A DNA stretch of 64,000 nucleotides, from assembly GCF_001885615.1 (NCBI RefSeq), contig NZ_LSRN01000045.1:1-64000 (forward strand), read 5' to 3'. This stretch comes from Alkalibacterium sp. 20 (lineage in GTDB: Bacteria > Bacillota > Bacilli > Lactobacillales > Carnobacteriaceae_A). The translations under genes were made by a program, and so were the position numbers. Below the pieces are notes generated by a model. The model was not told the DNA's origin. It ran no database searches and saw only the letters and a program-made list of their open reading frames with translations. This document shows, one piece after another, positions 1 to 8,360 of this stretch (position 1 is the stretch's first letter; the number at the start of each line of letters is the position of its first letter).

Positions 1-2
1 TT

Positions 3-20
3 ATTGAGTATCAACTCAAT
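3..20 (-). terminator. weak hairpin after the MBL-fold gene
   Basis: A 7-bp inverted repeat (attgagt/actcaat, 4-nt loop) lies just past the stop of the hydrolase gene at 51. The window ends before a U-tract could be judged, so the terminator call is tentative. Confidence 0.35.
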
Positions 21-50
21 TTTGTTATTAATCAAATTACTTTCTTTTAT

Positions 51-845
51 TTACTTTTTATTTGCACGCTCAACGTTTTCTAGATGACTACTTTTCATCC
101 CTTCAAAAAACCTGAATTTACTTCGGCATTCTTTTTCCAATTCAGTATCGTTATTAAGCAGACGCTTTAAATACTGTTTCGAAAAATCGATCCGGTCCAT
201 TATTTCCTGCTTTTGGTTTGTAGCGTTACCGTGTCCCGGCACATGAATGTTAATATCGTGATACTGCATGATTAAGGATGCCTTATCGATTGTATCGATG
301 TAATCATGATAACCGCTTGTAATGAAGGGAAATTCAATATCTGATAAATAATCGCCGGACAGAAAAATACCGCAGGGTTCAATGACCGTAAACAGTCCGT
401 CATTGGTATGACCGGGGGCTTTATAAAAGTTTAACGTCATGTCTCCCAGTTCCATTTTTTCTCCGTCCTTTTTAATTACTCTGTCAACGGTTGGATACTG
501 TGGCACATAGTTCCGCTCCAAATAGTACTCCTGGTCAAAAGCATCGATATCTTTTAAGACTTCTTCTTTTTTGGGATTATTCTGAAATTCTTCAGACGCG
601 ATCACGGTCGCTTCCGGAAAAGCTCCTGAACCAATGATATGGTCAAAATCGCTGTGTGTGTAAATGATGTAAAGTTGCTTGTCACCGAGATGCACTTTAA
701 TGTAGCGTTTAATTCCTTCTATTTCCTCCGGCAGCCAGGTGGGGTCAGTCATGATTATGGCTTCTTCTGAATGAATGACAGCGGATGTCGTCTTGTACAG
801 TGAACTTTGAAAAACAGTGAGGTTGTTTTTTTGATAATGTAACAT
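51..845 (-). CDS. MBL-fold metallo-hydrolase
   Basis: This 264-residue protein is a metallo-beta-lactamase-fold hydrolase of the glyoxalase II-like class, expected to be cytosolic with a di-metal site. Visible ligand motifs are THSDFDH (residues 63-69), PGHT (H146), SGD (D165) and PGHGN (H205). The usual HxHxDH motif reads HxDxDH here, with the second His replaced by Asp, which may alter metal binding or substrate. The ATG at 845 has a good GGAG ribosome site 7 nt upstream. The gene stands alone, with a 550-bp structured region upstream. The substrate cannot be told from sequence. Confidence 0.85.
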   Translation of the reverse strand: MLHYQKNNLTVFQSSLYKTTSAVIHSEEAIIMTDPTWLPEEIEGIKRYIKVHLGDKQLYIIYTHSDFDHIIGSGAFPEATVIASEEFQNNPKKEEVLKDIDAFDQEYYLERNYVPQYPTVDRVIKKDGEKMELGDMTLNFYKAPGHTNDGLFTVIEPCGIFLSGDYLSDIEFPFITSGYHDYIDTIDKASLIMQYHDINIHVPGHGNATNQKQEIMDRIDFSKQYLKRLLNNDTELEKECRSKFRFFEGMKSSHLENVERANKK

Positions 846-1020
846 GATTCAGCTCCTTATTGAACTATCGGCTTATATTTATTAACAGTATAGCAAATAC
901 ACTTTTATTATAGGTAAATTCATTACATCGTTACGAAACTATTCACACTTTGAAGATATATATTGATTTAATTGTATAACTAATTGTTGATCTTAAGAAG
1001 TTGGACTTACTTCAAACTAA

Positions 1021-1053
1021 ACTCCTGAAGATAAACCGGAAATCTTCAGGAGT
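1021..1053. repeat. hairpin A of a covarying pair
   Basis: A perfect 12-bp inverted repeat, actcctgaagat/atcttcaggagt, encloses a 9-nt loop. It has almost the same stem as the hairpin at 1072-1105. The position-7 pair is G-C here and T-A there, so pairing is kept by a compensatory change. The stem contains AGGAG and its complement. Confidence 0.7.
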
Positions 1054-1071
1054 TAATACTTCAGAAACTGT

Positions 1072-1105
1072 CACTCCTTAAGATAAGACGTAATCTTAAG
1101 GAGTG
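1072..1105. repeat. hairpin B of a covarying pair
   Basis: A perfect 13-bp inverted repeat, cactccttaagat/atcttaaggagtg, encloses an 8-nt loop. It is the partner of hairpin A at 1021-1053. It lies between the terminator at 1215-1250 and the MBL gene start at 845, so it could be in that gene's leader or could be a second terminator. Confidence 0.7.
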
Positions 1106-1214
1106 TGTTTGACTATTTATAGAAATCGTGAAGATAATCCTTATTATCAAGAAAAAATATTTTTGAAAGGTTCATACTCGCCTTAACACACTGTTCCCTA
1201 CTTTGAATTAAAAC

Positions 1215-1250
1215 AGGATAGGAATACTTTAAAATCAGTATTCCTATCCT
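1215..1250 (-). terminator. terminator following sufB tail 1
   Basis: A 13-bp perfect stem (aggataggaatac/gtattcctatcct) with a 10-nt loop is followed on the minus strand by GTTTTAATT. It sits just downstream of the decayed sufB 3' end, in the place a sufB terminator would occupy, and now ends the nanE transcript. Confidence 0.75.
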
Positions 1251-1260
1251 TGAAAAGTTT

Positions 1261-1395
1261 TATCCACTACTATTTCCGTCTCATAACTGACGAGACGATT
1301 CAGTTCAACGACCTATTCCATTGGAAGATCTTTTATAAAATAGTTCAATAAATCTCCCAATAATCATTTTGTAGCTGTTTTCTTTGTCGATCTAG
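1261..1395 (-). pseudogene. decayed sufB 3'-end fragment (tail 1)
   Basis: Read on the minus strand, this encodes VVELNRLVSYETE, matching the C-terminus of the intact SufB ([17 protein letters not shown]). The nucleotide match continues upstream, with indels, to about 1395, four bases short of the nanE stop. It is the most diverged of the four extra sufB tails and has lost the original stop. It cannot encode a functional product. It marks the outermost of a series of sufB ends in this window. Confidence 0.8.
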
Positions 1396-1398
1396 TTA

Positions 1399-2085
1399 TT
1401 ATTCCTTCATCGTTTCCACAAAACGTTTAGTCATCAGTTGAGGGCGCGTGATTGCACTTCCTACGACAACAGCATAAACGCCATGATTTAAAACTGCCCT
1501 GGCTTTTTCAGGAGTATCAACATTTCCCTCAGCTATGACTGGAACTGCAATTACATCCACGTATTCTTTTAACATCGCATAATCATTTTCAAAGATGGAT
1601 TGGTTTATCGTGTAGTTTGTGTAGCCGACCAGAGTCGTTGAAACCACGTCAAATCCCAAGCGCTCAGCTTCTATTCCTTCCTCGACGGTTGATGTGTCAG
1701 CCATCAGTAATACGTCAACGTATTTATCACGGATATTCTTTACGAAGCTTTCTAAACTTTCCCCATTAGGTCTTACTTGCTTTGTGGCGTCGAGTGCGAT
1801 CATGTCACACCTCGCGTCCATTAACTCATCCACTTCCTGCATGGTCGCAGTGATATAGACATCTGAATCCGTGTAGTCCCTTTTCACTATGCCAATGATC
1901 GGCAGTGTGGTCTGTTTTTTGATTTCTTCGATATCATCTTTGGAATTCGCTCGTATCCCTACGGCACCTCCTTCAGTAGCGGCTTTAGCCATTCGTCCCA
2001 TAATAAATGAACCATTAAGAGGTTCATCGTGTAGGGCCTGACACGAAACAATCAGGCCACCTTTAACTTTGTCTAACATATTCAT
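1399..2085 (-). CDS. nanE: N-acetylmannosamine-6-phosphate 2-epimerase
   Basis: NanE converts ManNAc-6-P to GlcNAc-6-P in cytosolic amino-sugar catabolism. The 228-residue TIM-barrel protein shows the family stretches GGLIVSCQA, IGIVKRDY, ALDATKQVRP, VIAEGNVDTPEKA and VVVGSAITRP. I chose the ATG at 2085 because GAGG lies about 9 nt upstream; a GTG three codons earlier overlaps the ribosome site. It is the last gene of the minus-strand glycan operon. Its stop sits directly against a sufB remnant, so the operon may have lost distal genes such as a GlcNAc-6-P deacetylase or lyase. Confidence 0.92.
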   Translation of the reverse strand: MNMLDKVKGGLIVSCQALHDEPLNGSFIMGRMAKAATEGGAVGIRANSKDDIEEIKKQTTLPIIGIVKRDYTDSDVYITATMQEVDELMDARCDMIALDATKQVRPNGESLESFVKNIRDKYVDVLLMADTSTVEEGIEAERLGFDVVSTTLVGYTNYTINQSIFENDYAMLKEYVDVIAVPVIAEGNVDTPEKARAVLNHGVYAVVVGSAITRPQLMTKRFVETMKE

Positions 2086-2111
2086 TTCATTCACCCTCGC
2101 AAGTCGTTTTT

Positions 2112-5100
2112 TTAAAATGAAACTAAAAAGGTTTTAATTTCATATGGTTTCATATCAAAAGACAGCTTGTCAGTATTTACATTATGAGAAAGCGGTCTTT
2201 CCATTAAATCACATTCGATCCATTCTTGTATTTTATAACTTGTTGATACGTTAACTTCAGTCGTGGCACCCGCATATTCATATAACCGTATGATCAATTT
2301 ATTATCTTTTTCTGCCTTTTTGATCGTGTCGATGAACACATTGTCTGAATCGACTTCAAAATGACTTTCATTTTCATTAAAATCATCGTATGCGGACGAC
2401 AGTGTCATTGGATTATTCAAGTCCCACGCTTCTTTTTCGACGTTACCTTCATACCAATCTCCTACATGCGGAAGAAGTGAGTAACTGAAAGAATGATGAC
2501 CTTGATCCGCTTTCAAATCGGGATGAATACCGGATTTTATAAGAGACAACCTCATTATATTGTCCTTGATATCATATCCATACTTGCAATCATTCAATAA
2601 CGCGACACCGAAATTCCTCTCAGACAAGTCTGCCCACTTGTGTGCAACGGTCTCAAATTTTGCGTAGTCCCAGCTTGTGTTCCAATGGGTAGGTCGCTTA
2701 ACATTTCCGAACTGAATATCATATGTGGCTTCCGTTGAACGTACAGTTACCGGAAATGCAACCTTCAATAGTTGTTGCGCTTCTTTCCATTCAATTTCAG
2801 TTTTAAAATCAATTCTTGGACTGTTTTTATAAAAATGAATGGTCTGATCGATTTCAGAATGCTGATAGATTATCTTTAAACGTAAAGATGCTCTTAAAGG
2901 ACCTTCTTCAATCCATTCCATCTTCTCTACATGAGTAACTGGATATTGTTTCTGCTGATAATACAAATCGATATCCCAGGCATCATAGGTCAAAGGTTTA
3001 TCTTCAAAAATCTGAAACTCATTTCCGACTTTATTGTCTTCAATCCATTCTTTGTTAAATCGTTTATCATATAAAGATTCAATTTGACCGAATTCATTAA
3101 ATGTAACCGTGTAATAAGGCGTTGAGATTTTCCAACCTTCTATAATAAATCCAGTTTTTATTTTCTCAGAAAGACCCCCATTTCCCAGTTTTTTGACAAA
3201 AGAATACGGGTTTACATCTTTAAGAAAGACTAGCGTGCCATCAGAAGTGTTTTGTGTTTCCATCGTGTTGTCTGAATCAAACTGACTGTCTTCTGCTAAA
3301 AAGGTATGGCCAGAGCGTTTAAATGAAAGTGGGTTGAACAGAACATTTTCTTTAGTCTGATTCGTGTTGAGCGTTTTATAAATAGCTGTTATTTGTTTTT
3401 CTGCCCACTCGTATTCTTTATAGGCATCCACGTATACTTCTTTTATTGAAGTTCCGGGAATAATATCATGGAACTGATTTCTAAGCACGACTTCCCAGAT
3501 CGCATGGATTTCTTCCTGCGGGTAATCCCTCCAGGAGCCTTTGGCCAGACACATCAGCGAACAGTACGTCTCCAGACTTTTTAATTTTATTTCGAATTGT
3601 CGGTTCAATTTTTTGATTTTTGCCTGGCTGGTGTAGGTCCCTCTGTGATACTCGAGATACAATTCACCATCCCAGGTATGAACGTACTGGTCCGTCTGTT
3701 CTATATTTTGATGGAGGGTATTGAAGTAGTCTTTTGCTGTTGATTCCTTAATTTCAGGAAGACCGGGCATTTCTTTAGCGCTTTTTTGTATTTCAAGCAT
3801 TTCTTTGGTGACCCCGCCTCCCCCATCGCCGTATCCGTAAGCAATGAGCAAGTCCTGATTGATGGTTTTATTTCGGTAGTTTTCCCATAATTCACTTAAT
3901 GATTTCGGACTCATGTCGCCGTTGTAAGTGTAATACCATAAACCGTTCTGGTCGGGTGTCGTGATAAAGTGAGTCAGTATTTCCGTTCCATCGATGCCTC
4001 GCCAGTTAAAGGTGTCATGCGGCATGCGGTTATATTGACTCCAGCTTATCTTGGTAGTCATGAATGTATCTATCCCACTTTTTCTCAATATTTGGGGCAG
4101 TGCCCAACTGTATCCGAAAACATCTGGCAGCCACAAGTACTCTGACTCCACGTCGAATTCATCTTTCAGGAAATGATAGCCATGAAGCAATTGTCTGACG
4201 AGCGATTCCCCTGACGGAATATTGCAATCTGCTTCAAGCCACATCCCTCCTCCGACTTCCCACTGTCCCTCTTTGACCTTTTGCTTGATTCTGTCATATA
4301 TTTCCGGGAAATCTTTTTTTAAATAACTGTAAAGCTGGGGTTGGGTCTGTAAAAATGTATACTCTGGATATTCATCCATCAGGGCTAAAACGGTTGAAAA
4401 TGACCGGGCTGTTTTTTCTCTCGTGTGCTTTGTGCGCCACAACCAGGCAACATCGATATGAGTGTGACCAATCGTATGGATAGAGACCGGGCTGACTGTT
4501 TTCAAAGCAGCCAACTGACGCTTCAGTATTTTATTTGCTTCACTTATAGAGTGATAAAATTCTTTACTTCCAGGATTCCGCCAGTCGATTTTATTCAAAG
4601 AGGCATCTATCGCCTGGATCAACCGTACAGAGAATTCCTCATTTTCACTTTTTGAAATCAGGGTTTCAACTGCCGTATATAATCGCCAGTAAAATTCATC
4701 GGTTTCTTTATGAAGGACCGCTAAAAAAGCGTCATTAAAGAAATGGTGTTGTTCTTTGTGTGCGCCGCCTGCTTCCATACCAGACCATAATCTAATGTGA
4801 CAAGTCAGTTCCTTCCCCTGCCACTCTGGTTTCATGACTATTTCTTTGTGGTTAGCGTCCAAACCATGATAGGGTTCTTCATTTATATACAGGAGTGACT
4901 CCGTGCCCGAACTGTTTCCATCGCCTGTTTGTCCAAAATCGAAATAGCCGACAACTTTGTGATGCTCATCCACTGCCGGTAGTGTTATTTTCGTGTTCAG
5001 CCATAAATAACGGTCTCTACCACTCCAATATTCCCCCGTTTTAAATGTCTCTGTCTGTTCACTTTGAAAATCAGGAAATGACGGTGAAACTTCATTGCTT

Positions 5101-5204
5101 TCATCTTCTCGTTTCAAAAAACAGTCAATCGTATCTTTTTCAACATACCGGTACTGATAAAGTTCGGTCACTCTTGATAAAAATTTTTCCTTCTCCCAAA
5201 ACAT
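2112..5204 (-). CDS. alpha-mannosidase, GH38
   Basis: This is a 1030-residue glycoside hydrolase family 38 alpha-mannosidase that removes alpha-linked mannose from oligosaccharides. The catalytic N-domain shows the zinc-site motif IGHTHIDVAWLWR (about residue 245) and WLPDVFGYSWALPQ (about residue 360), whose Asp is the family nucleophile. A long C-terminal beta-rich region follows, as usual for GH38. There is no signal peptide, so it acts in the cytosol on imported glycans. The ATG has GAGAGG 9 nt upstream. It lies 13 bp after the FAD oxidoreductase and 26 bp before nanE, so it is co-transcribed. Confidence 0.95.
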   Translation of the reverse strand: MFWEKEKFLSRVTELYQYRYVEKDTIDCFLKREDESNEVSPSFPDFQSEQTETFKTGEYWSGRDRYLWLNTKITLPAVDEHHKVVGYFDFGQTGDGNSSGTESLLYINEEPYHGLDANHKEIVMKPEWQGKELTCHIRLWSGMEAGGAHKEQHHFFNDAFLAVLHKETDEFYWRLYTAVETLISKSENEEFSVRLIQAIDASLNKIDWRNPGSKEFYHSISEANKILKRQLAALKTVSPVSIHTIGHTHIDVAWLWRTKHTREKTARSFSTVLALMDEYPEYTFLQTQPQLYSYLKKDFPEIYDRIKQKVKEGQWEVGGGMWLEADCNIPSGESLVRQLLHGYHFLKDEFDVESEYLWLPDVFGYSWALPQILRKSGIDTFMTTKISWSQYNRMPHDTFNWRGIDGTEILTHFITTPDQNGLWYYTYNGDMSPKSLSELWENYRNKTINQDLLIAYGYGDGGGGVTKEMLEIQKSAKEMPGLPEIKESTAKDYFNTLHQNIEQTDQYVHTWDGELYLEYHRGTYTSQAKIKKLNRQFEIKLKSLETYCSLMCLAKGSWRDYPQEEIHAIWEVVLRNQFHDIIPGTSIKEVYVDAYKEYEWAEKQITAIYKTLNTNQTKENVLFNPLSFKRSGHTFLAEDSQFDSDNTMETQNTSDGTLVFLKDVNPYSFVKKLGNGGLSEKIKTGFIIEGWKISTPYYTVTFNEFGQIESLYDKRFNKEWIEDNKVGNEFQIFEDKPLTYDAWDIDLYYQQKQYPVTHVEKMEWIEEGPLRASLRLKIIYQHSEIDQTIHFYKNSPRIDFKTEIEWKEAQQLLKVAFPVTVRSTEATYDIQFGNVKRPTHWNTSWDYAKFETVAHKWADLSERNFGVALLNDCKYGYDIKDNIMRLSLIKSGIHPDLKADQGHHSFSYSLLPHVGDWYEGNVEKEAWDLNNPMTLSSAYDDFNENESHFEVDSDNVFIDTIKKAEKDNKLIIRLYEYAGATTEVNVSTSYKIQEWIECDLMERPLSHNVNTDKLSFDMKPYEIKTFLVSF

Positions 5205-5216
5205 ATTATTTTCCTC

Positions 5217-6815
5217 TCATAGTCGATTCGGCGTTAAAACTTCTTTTTTTATATCATCCGGCCAATGAAGTTGAATGCCTTCATTAGTTAAAAGCACTTG
5301 AAAATCGTAAACCAGGTCATTATCAGCTGCAATCTCTTGTACTGACTTATTTTGATCTATCATAAATGAAGCTAAGCATCCGGCCGCTTCTCCCACATTC
5401 CATTCTGTCGGATGAAGACGATAACAGCCATTTGTAATATGAGTGGTCCCGATATTTTTACAACCAGGGATCAAATTTCTAATACGCACGGGGACGATGG
5501 CTCTTAAAGGAATTTCGTAAGGATAGGTCGGTATATACATACTGGTTTTTGAATTGACCGTGGTATGCAGATCAAGGTGATAACTGCCTACCCCTACACT
5601 ATCCTGGTACTCTTTGATCCCAGCTTCTTTTCTGTCTTCGATACTTACATCTGCTTCTTTAATGGTGTACATTGCTCTGATTCTTCTGGATTCTCTGATA
5701 TACGGATACTTGGCTAAACCATCTTCGGTATCGAAAACATCTTTCCTGAGCCTTAGTTCCGGATATCCTTTTTGATCATTGTCTCTTGGCGCTTCCGTTT
5801 GCAGCCAATAAAGCAATGACAAGCTGAGCTGTTTTGCTTCATGAATATGTTTTTCACGTACCTCCGGAGACACATCGATGATCGAGCCAAAGAAATAATC
5901 ATTCTGCGGCCAGTTGATCAACGAAACATCGCCTTCGTATATTTTCTCCTGTTGCAAGGCAGTGGAAAAAGCTCTTCTGTAAGTAAACAAAGCAGGGTTA
6001 TCTGAACTGTCAGGGAATAATGTAAAGGTATTGACGGAACCAGCGTCATTTTGATGACCTACATGCCAGTTGAGTAGCGAATTAAAATGCTGCGGTGGAA
6101 TATACGTTTTCCAATAGTCATAGTCTTCGGGTTTTTCTATAATAAAATGCCCGTTCTTCACAAAATCTACTGCAAAAACATATGTAAAGGACTGCATGTC
6201 TTGAGAATCTTTTTCTAAAGAAGCATGTGTCTCCCCTGTGTCTTCTCTTCCCTCGGCTCCTAGAACATATTCTACGTTCGCTAATGGCAAGACATCTCCA
6301 CATTCTGTCGCATCCACAACTGCTTTGAACGAAACAAGCCTATGCTCTTTTTTAGTTGAATCAAAAAATTTGATTTCCCTTACCTTATCATCGACTACCA
6401 CCGCTTTTACTGGTTTGATGCCTTTCAATAGTATGATTCGTCCACTGTTAATGTAAGGAGCCAACATATTCTCTAGTACTTTTAATGCTACTTTGGGTTC
6501 ATGGCTCAATCGTGAGACCCAGGCTTCACCTGGATTGAGCAAAGGATCCTGCATTGCTTCTTCAGTCAATGGATAATGGTCTCTGTAATAACTTCTAATC
6601 TGTTCTCTAAACTGACGATATGTAGCCGTACATCCTGTTTGTTCAATCCACTGATGTTCATCAGGAGGTACGCCCTGACTTGTTAATTGTCCTCCGATCC
6701 AGTCTGTCTCTTCAGTCAAAATCACTTTCTTCTTTTGTTTAGCTGCCGAATAGGCTGCCAGACATCCGCCTATGCTCCCACCGACAACCAGTACGTCTGT
6801 ATTACTATTCTTCAA
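5217..6815 (-). CDS. FAD-dependent oxidoreductase
   Basis: This protein of about 530 residues belongs to the FAD-dependent oxidoreductase family (PF12831-like). The Rossmann motif VVGGSIGGCLAA is at the N-terminus, followed by TGGQLTSQG-type sequence (WIGGQLTSQGVPPDEH), and a flavin-binding region lies near the C-terminus (LIPGCKNIG, HPTEWNVGEAAG). I prefer the TTG at 6815: it has AAGG about 7 nt upstream and overlaps the DUF4127 stop by 11 bp. A frame-open extension to 6863 would overlap by 59 bp. Members often sit in sugar-degradation clusters, but the substrate is unknown. A role in oxidising or reducing a sugar is inference. Confidence 0.85.
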   Translation of the reverse strand: MKNSNTDVLVVGGSIGGCLAAYSAAKQKKKVILTEETDWIGGQLTSQGVPPDEHQWIEQTGCTATYRQFREQIRSYYRDHYPLTEEAMQDPLLNPGEAWVSRLSHEPKVALKVLENMLAPYINSGRIILLKGIKPVKAVVVDDKVREIKFFDSTKKEHRLVSFKAVVDATECGDVLPLANVEYVLGAEGREDTGETHASLEKDSQDMQSFTYVFAVDFVKNGHFIIEKPEDYDYWKTYIPPQHFNSLLNWHVGHQNDAGSVNTFTLFPDSSDNPALFTYRRAFSTALQQEKIYEGDVSLINWPQNDYFFGSIIDVSPEVREKHIHEAKQLSLSLLYWLQTEAPRDNDQKGYPELRLRKDVFDTEDGLAKYPYIRESRRIRAMYTIKEADVSIEDRKEAGIKEYQDSVGVGSYHLDLHTTVNSKTSMYIPTYPYEIPLRAIVPVRIRNLIPGCKNIGTTHITNGCYRLHPTEWNVGEAAGCLASFMIDQNKSVQEIAADNDLVYDFQVLLTNEGIQLHWPDDIKKEVLTPNRL

Positions 6816-8346
6816 CTCTTTCACCTTCTCTGATGTGTATATCAAACTCCAGTTCAGTTTCAAACATGCGATTCCATGGGCTTCTAGTGATTAAAGATTT
6901 AACTGCAACCTCGTTCGCCAGCGTTGTAAGATGATTGTTGTAATAATCTAGAATGGCTTGAGAAATCAATGTATTGATTTTTTCCGCTTTATCTTTCAGG
7001 TCAAAATAGTTCAAGTCTTCTTGTTTCAATACAGATTTGGTCAGGTTCATTCGAATCATAGCCTGATAAATGAAGTCATCCAGTAAATGATAGATATTTG
7101 TTTTGATTGTTTCCCTAGATAAAGAATCCGCAATACAGCCTTGAGCTAGAGTCGTTCCCAGCGTGTTGGCGTTGGTATTCCAGCCTTTATAAGAATATAG
7201 GCCCAAAAAGACATTTTCTCGAACCAGAGCATTGATTAATTCTCTGTCTCCACCGTTGGAAAAAGCACTATCTGCAACGATCACTTTTTTGCCTGCCGAA
7301 ATCGCCTCTTTTAAAGCGTCAATAAACGTATTCAAGTCTCTGAACGAATAGTAGGTCTGATCGATATTTGTTTCCTGTTCCCAAGATTCCTGCATGATTT
7401 TTCCAGGTGTGTTATACCCCAGCACGATGTCAGCTTCGCTCATCGACTCGACCAGCTTGCCGTTTATAGCCTGGACATGTTTTTTCAGCGTTTCGAAGAA
7501 TGGGCGGTCTTCGTAATTCGGTATCAAAGACGGTCCGAGCGTACTACTGAACAGTGCGTAAACTTTTGGTTGATACTGATTAGTATCATTGATGAAGCGT
7601 GCCAGCAAGGTTGCCCCGACCTCATCAGAACCAGGATAAACGAGAACGCTCCGGCCCAACCCATTTTCATTGATGACTGTCATCACTTTTTTCTGATCGA
7701 TCGCTGTGTACCCGTACTCAGCGCTATCGTCTTGCGGCACGACTACGTTATTTATAACTGAATCTTTTGCAAGTTTTAAAATGGCGAGCGTCGTTTTCAA
7801 ATTGTACGCCCGTCTGTTCTCATAATCAGCCACAACTTCTCGAGGAATAGTATCAGTCAGACGGACGAGCTGGTCTTCTTCATTTGAAGACAAACCCATT
7901 CGCTCTTTTTTATCAAATAGGTACTTCGACTTATAGATTGCCTCTCCATATTGCTCATAATAATCAGGTTCTTCGTCAGAAGAATTGTAACCTGGTGTTC
8001 GCATAACGATGGCAGAAGACAAGATGGTTAACTGAGGATTATCATTCTTTAATTTAATAAGCTTCTCAATAAAACTGTCTCTTTTCTCATCACTTAAATG
8101 ATGAATACGCGATGGAATAAGCCCCCCATAAAGCATCAATTCAGGACTAAATATCAATCCTTCACACTGTGCCGCCTCTTGTTCTACCCATTGCCATAAT
8201 TCCTGTGTAATGGCGGGAATTTTTTTTTTTTCTTGCAGTCTTTTTTGAGGGGTAATTAAATGGATTCCCTTATTCGTCTTTGCAATATTGGCCACTACCA
8301 GCGTGTTACAGGGCCGCTCATCTATAGGCAGATATAGAATATTCAT
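6805..8346 (-). CDS. DUF4127 family protein
   Basis: This 513-residue protein starts MNILYLPIDERPCN, the signature opening of DUF4127. It has internal motifs GLIFSPELMLYGGLIPSR, MRTPGYNSSDEEPDYYE and VVPQDDSAEYGYTA. No biochemical function is known to me for the family; it recurs beside sugar ABC transporters and glycosidases. The ATG at 8346 has GAGGAG at good spacing, so I reject the upstream start at 8364. There is no signal peptide or membrane helix. It sits between the ROK-RpiR gene and the FAD oxidoreductase, overlapping the latter, so it probably works on the same glycan. Confidence 0.88.
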   Translation of the reverse strand: MNILYLPIDERPCNTLVVANIAKTNKGIHLITPQKRLQEKKKIPAITQELWQWVEQEAAQCEGLIFSPELMLYGGLIPSRIHHLSDEKRDSFIEKLIKLKNDNPQLTILSSAIVMRTPGYNSSDEEPDYYEQYGEAIYKSKYLFDKKERMGLSSNEEDQLVRLTDTIPREVVADYENRRAYNLKTTLAILKLAKDSVINNVVVPQDDSAEYGYTAIDQKKVMTVINENGLGRSVLVYPGSDEVGATLLARFINDTNQYQPKVYALFSSTLGPSLIPNYEDRPFFETLKKHVQAINGKLVESMSEADIVLGYNTPGKIMQESWEQETNIDQTYYSFRDLNTFIDALKEAISAGKKVIVADSAFSNGGDRELINALVRENVFLGLYSYKGWNTNANTLGTTLAQGCIADSLSRETIKTNIYHLLDDFIYQAMIRMNLTKSVLKQEDLNYFDLKDKAEKINTLISQAILDYYNNHLTTLANEVAVKSLITRSPWNRMFETELEFDIHIREGERVEE

Positions 8347-8360
8347 AACAAACTCCTCAG

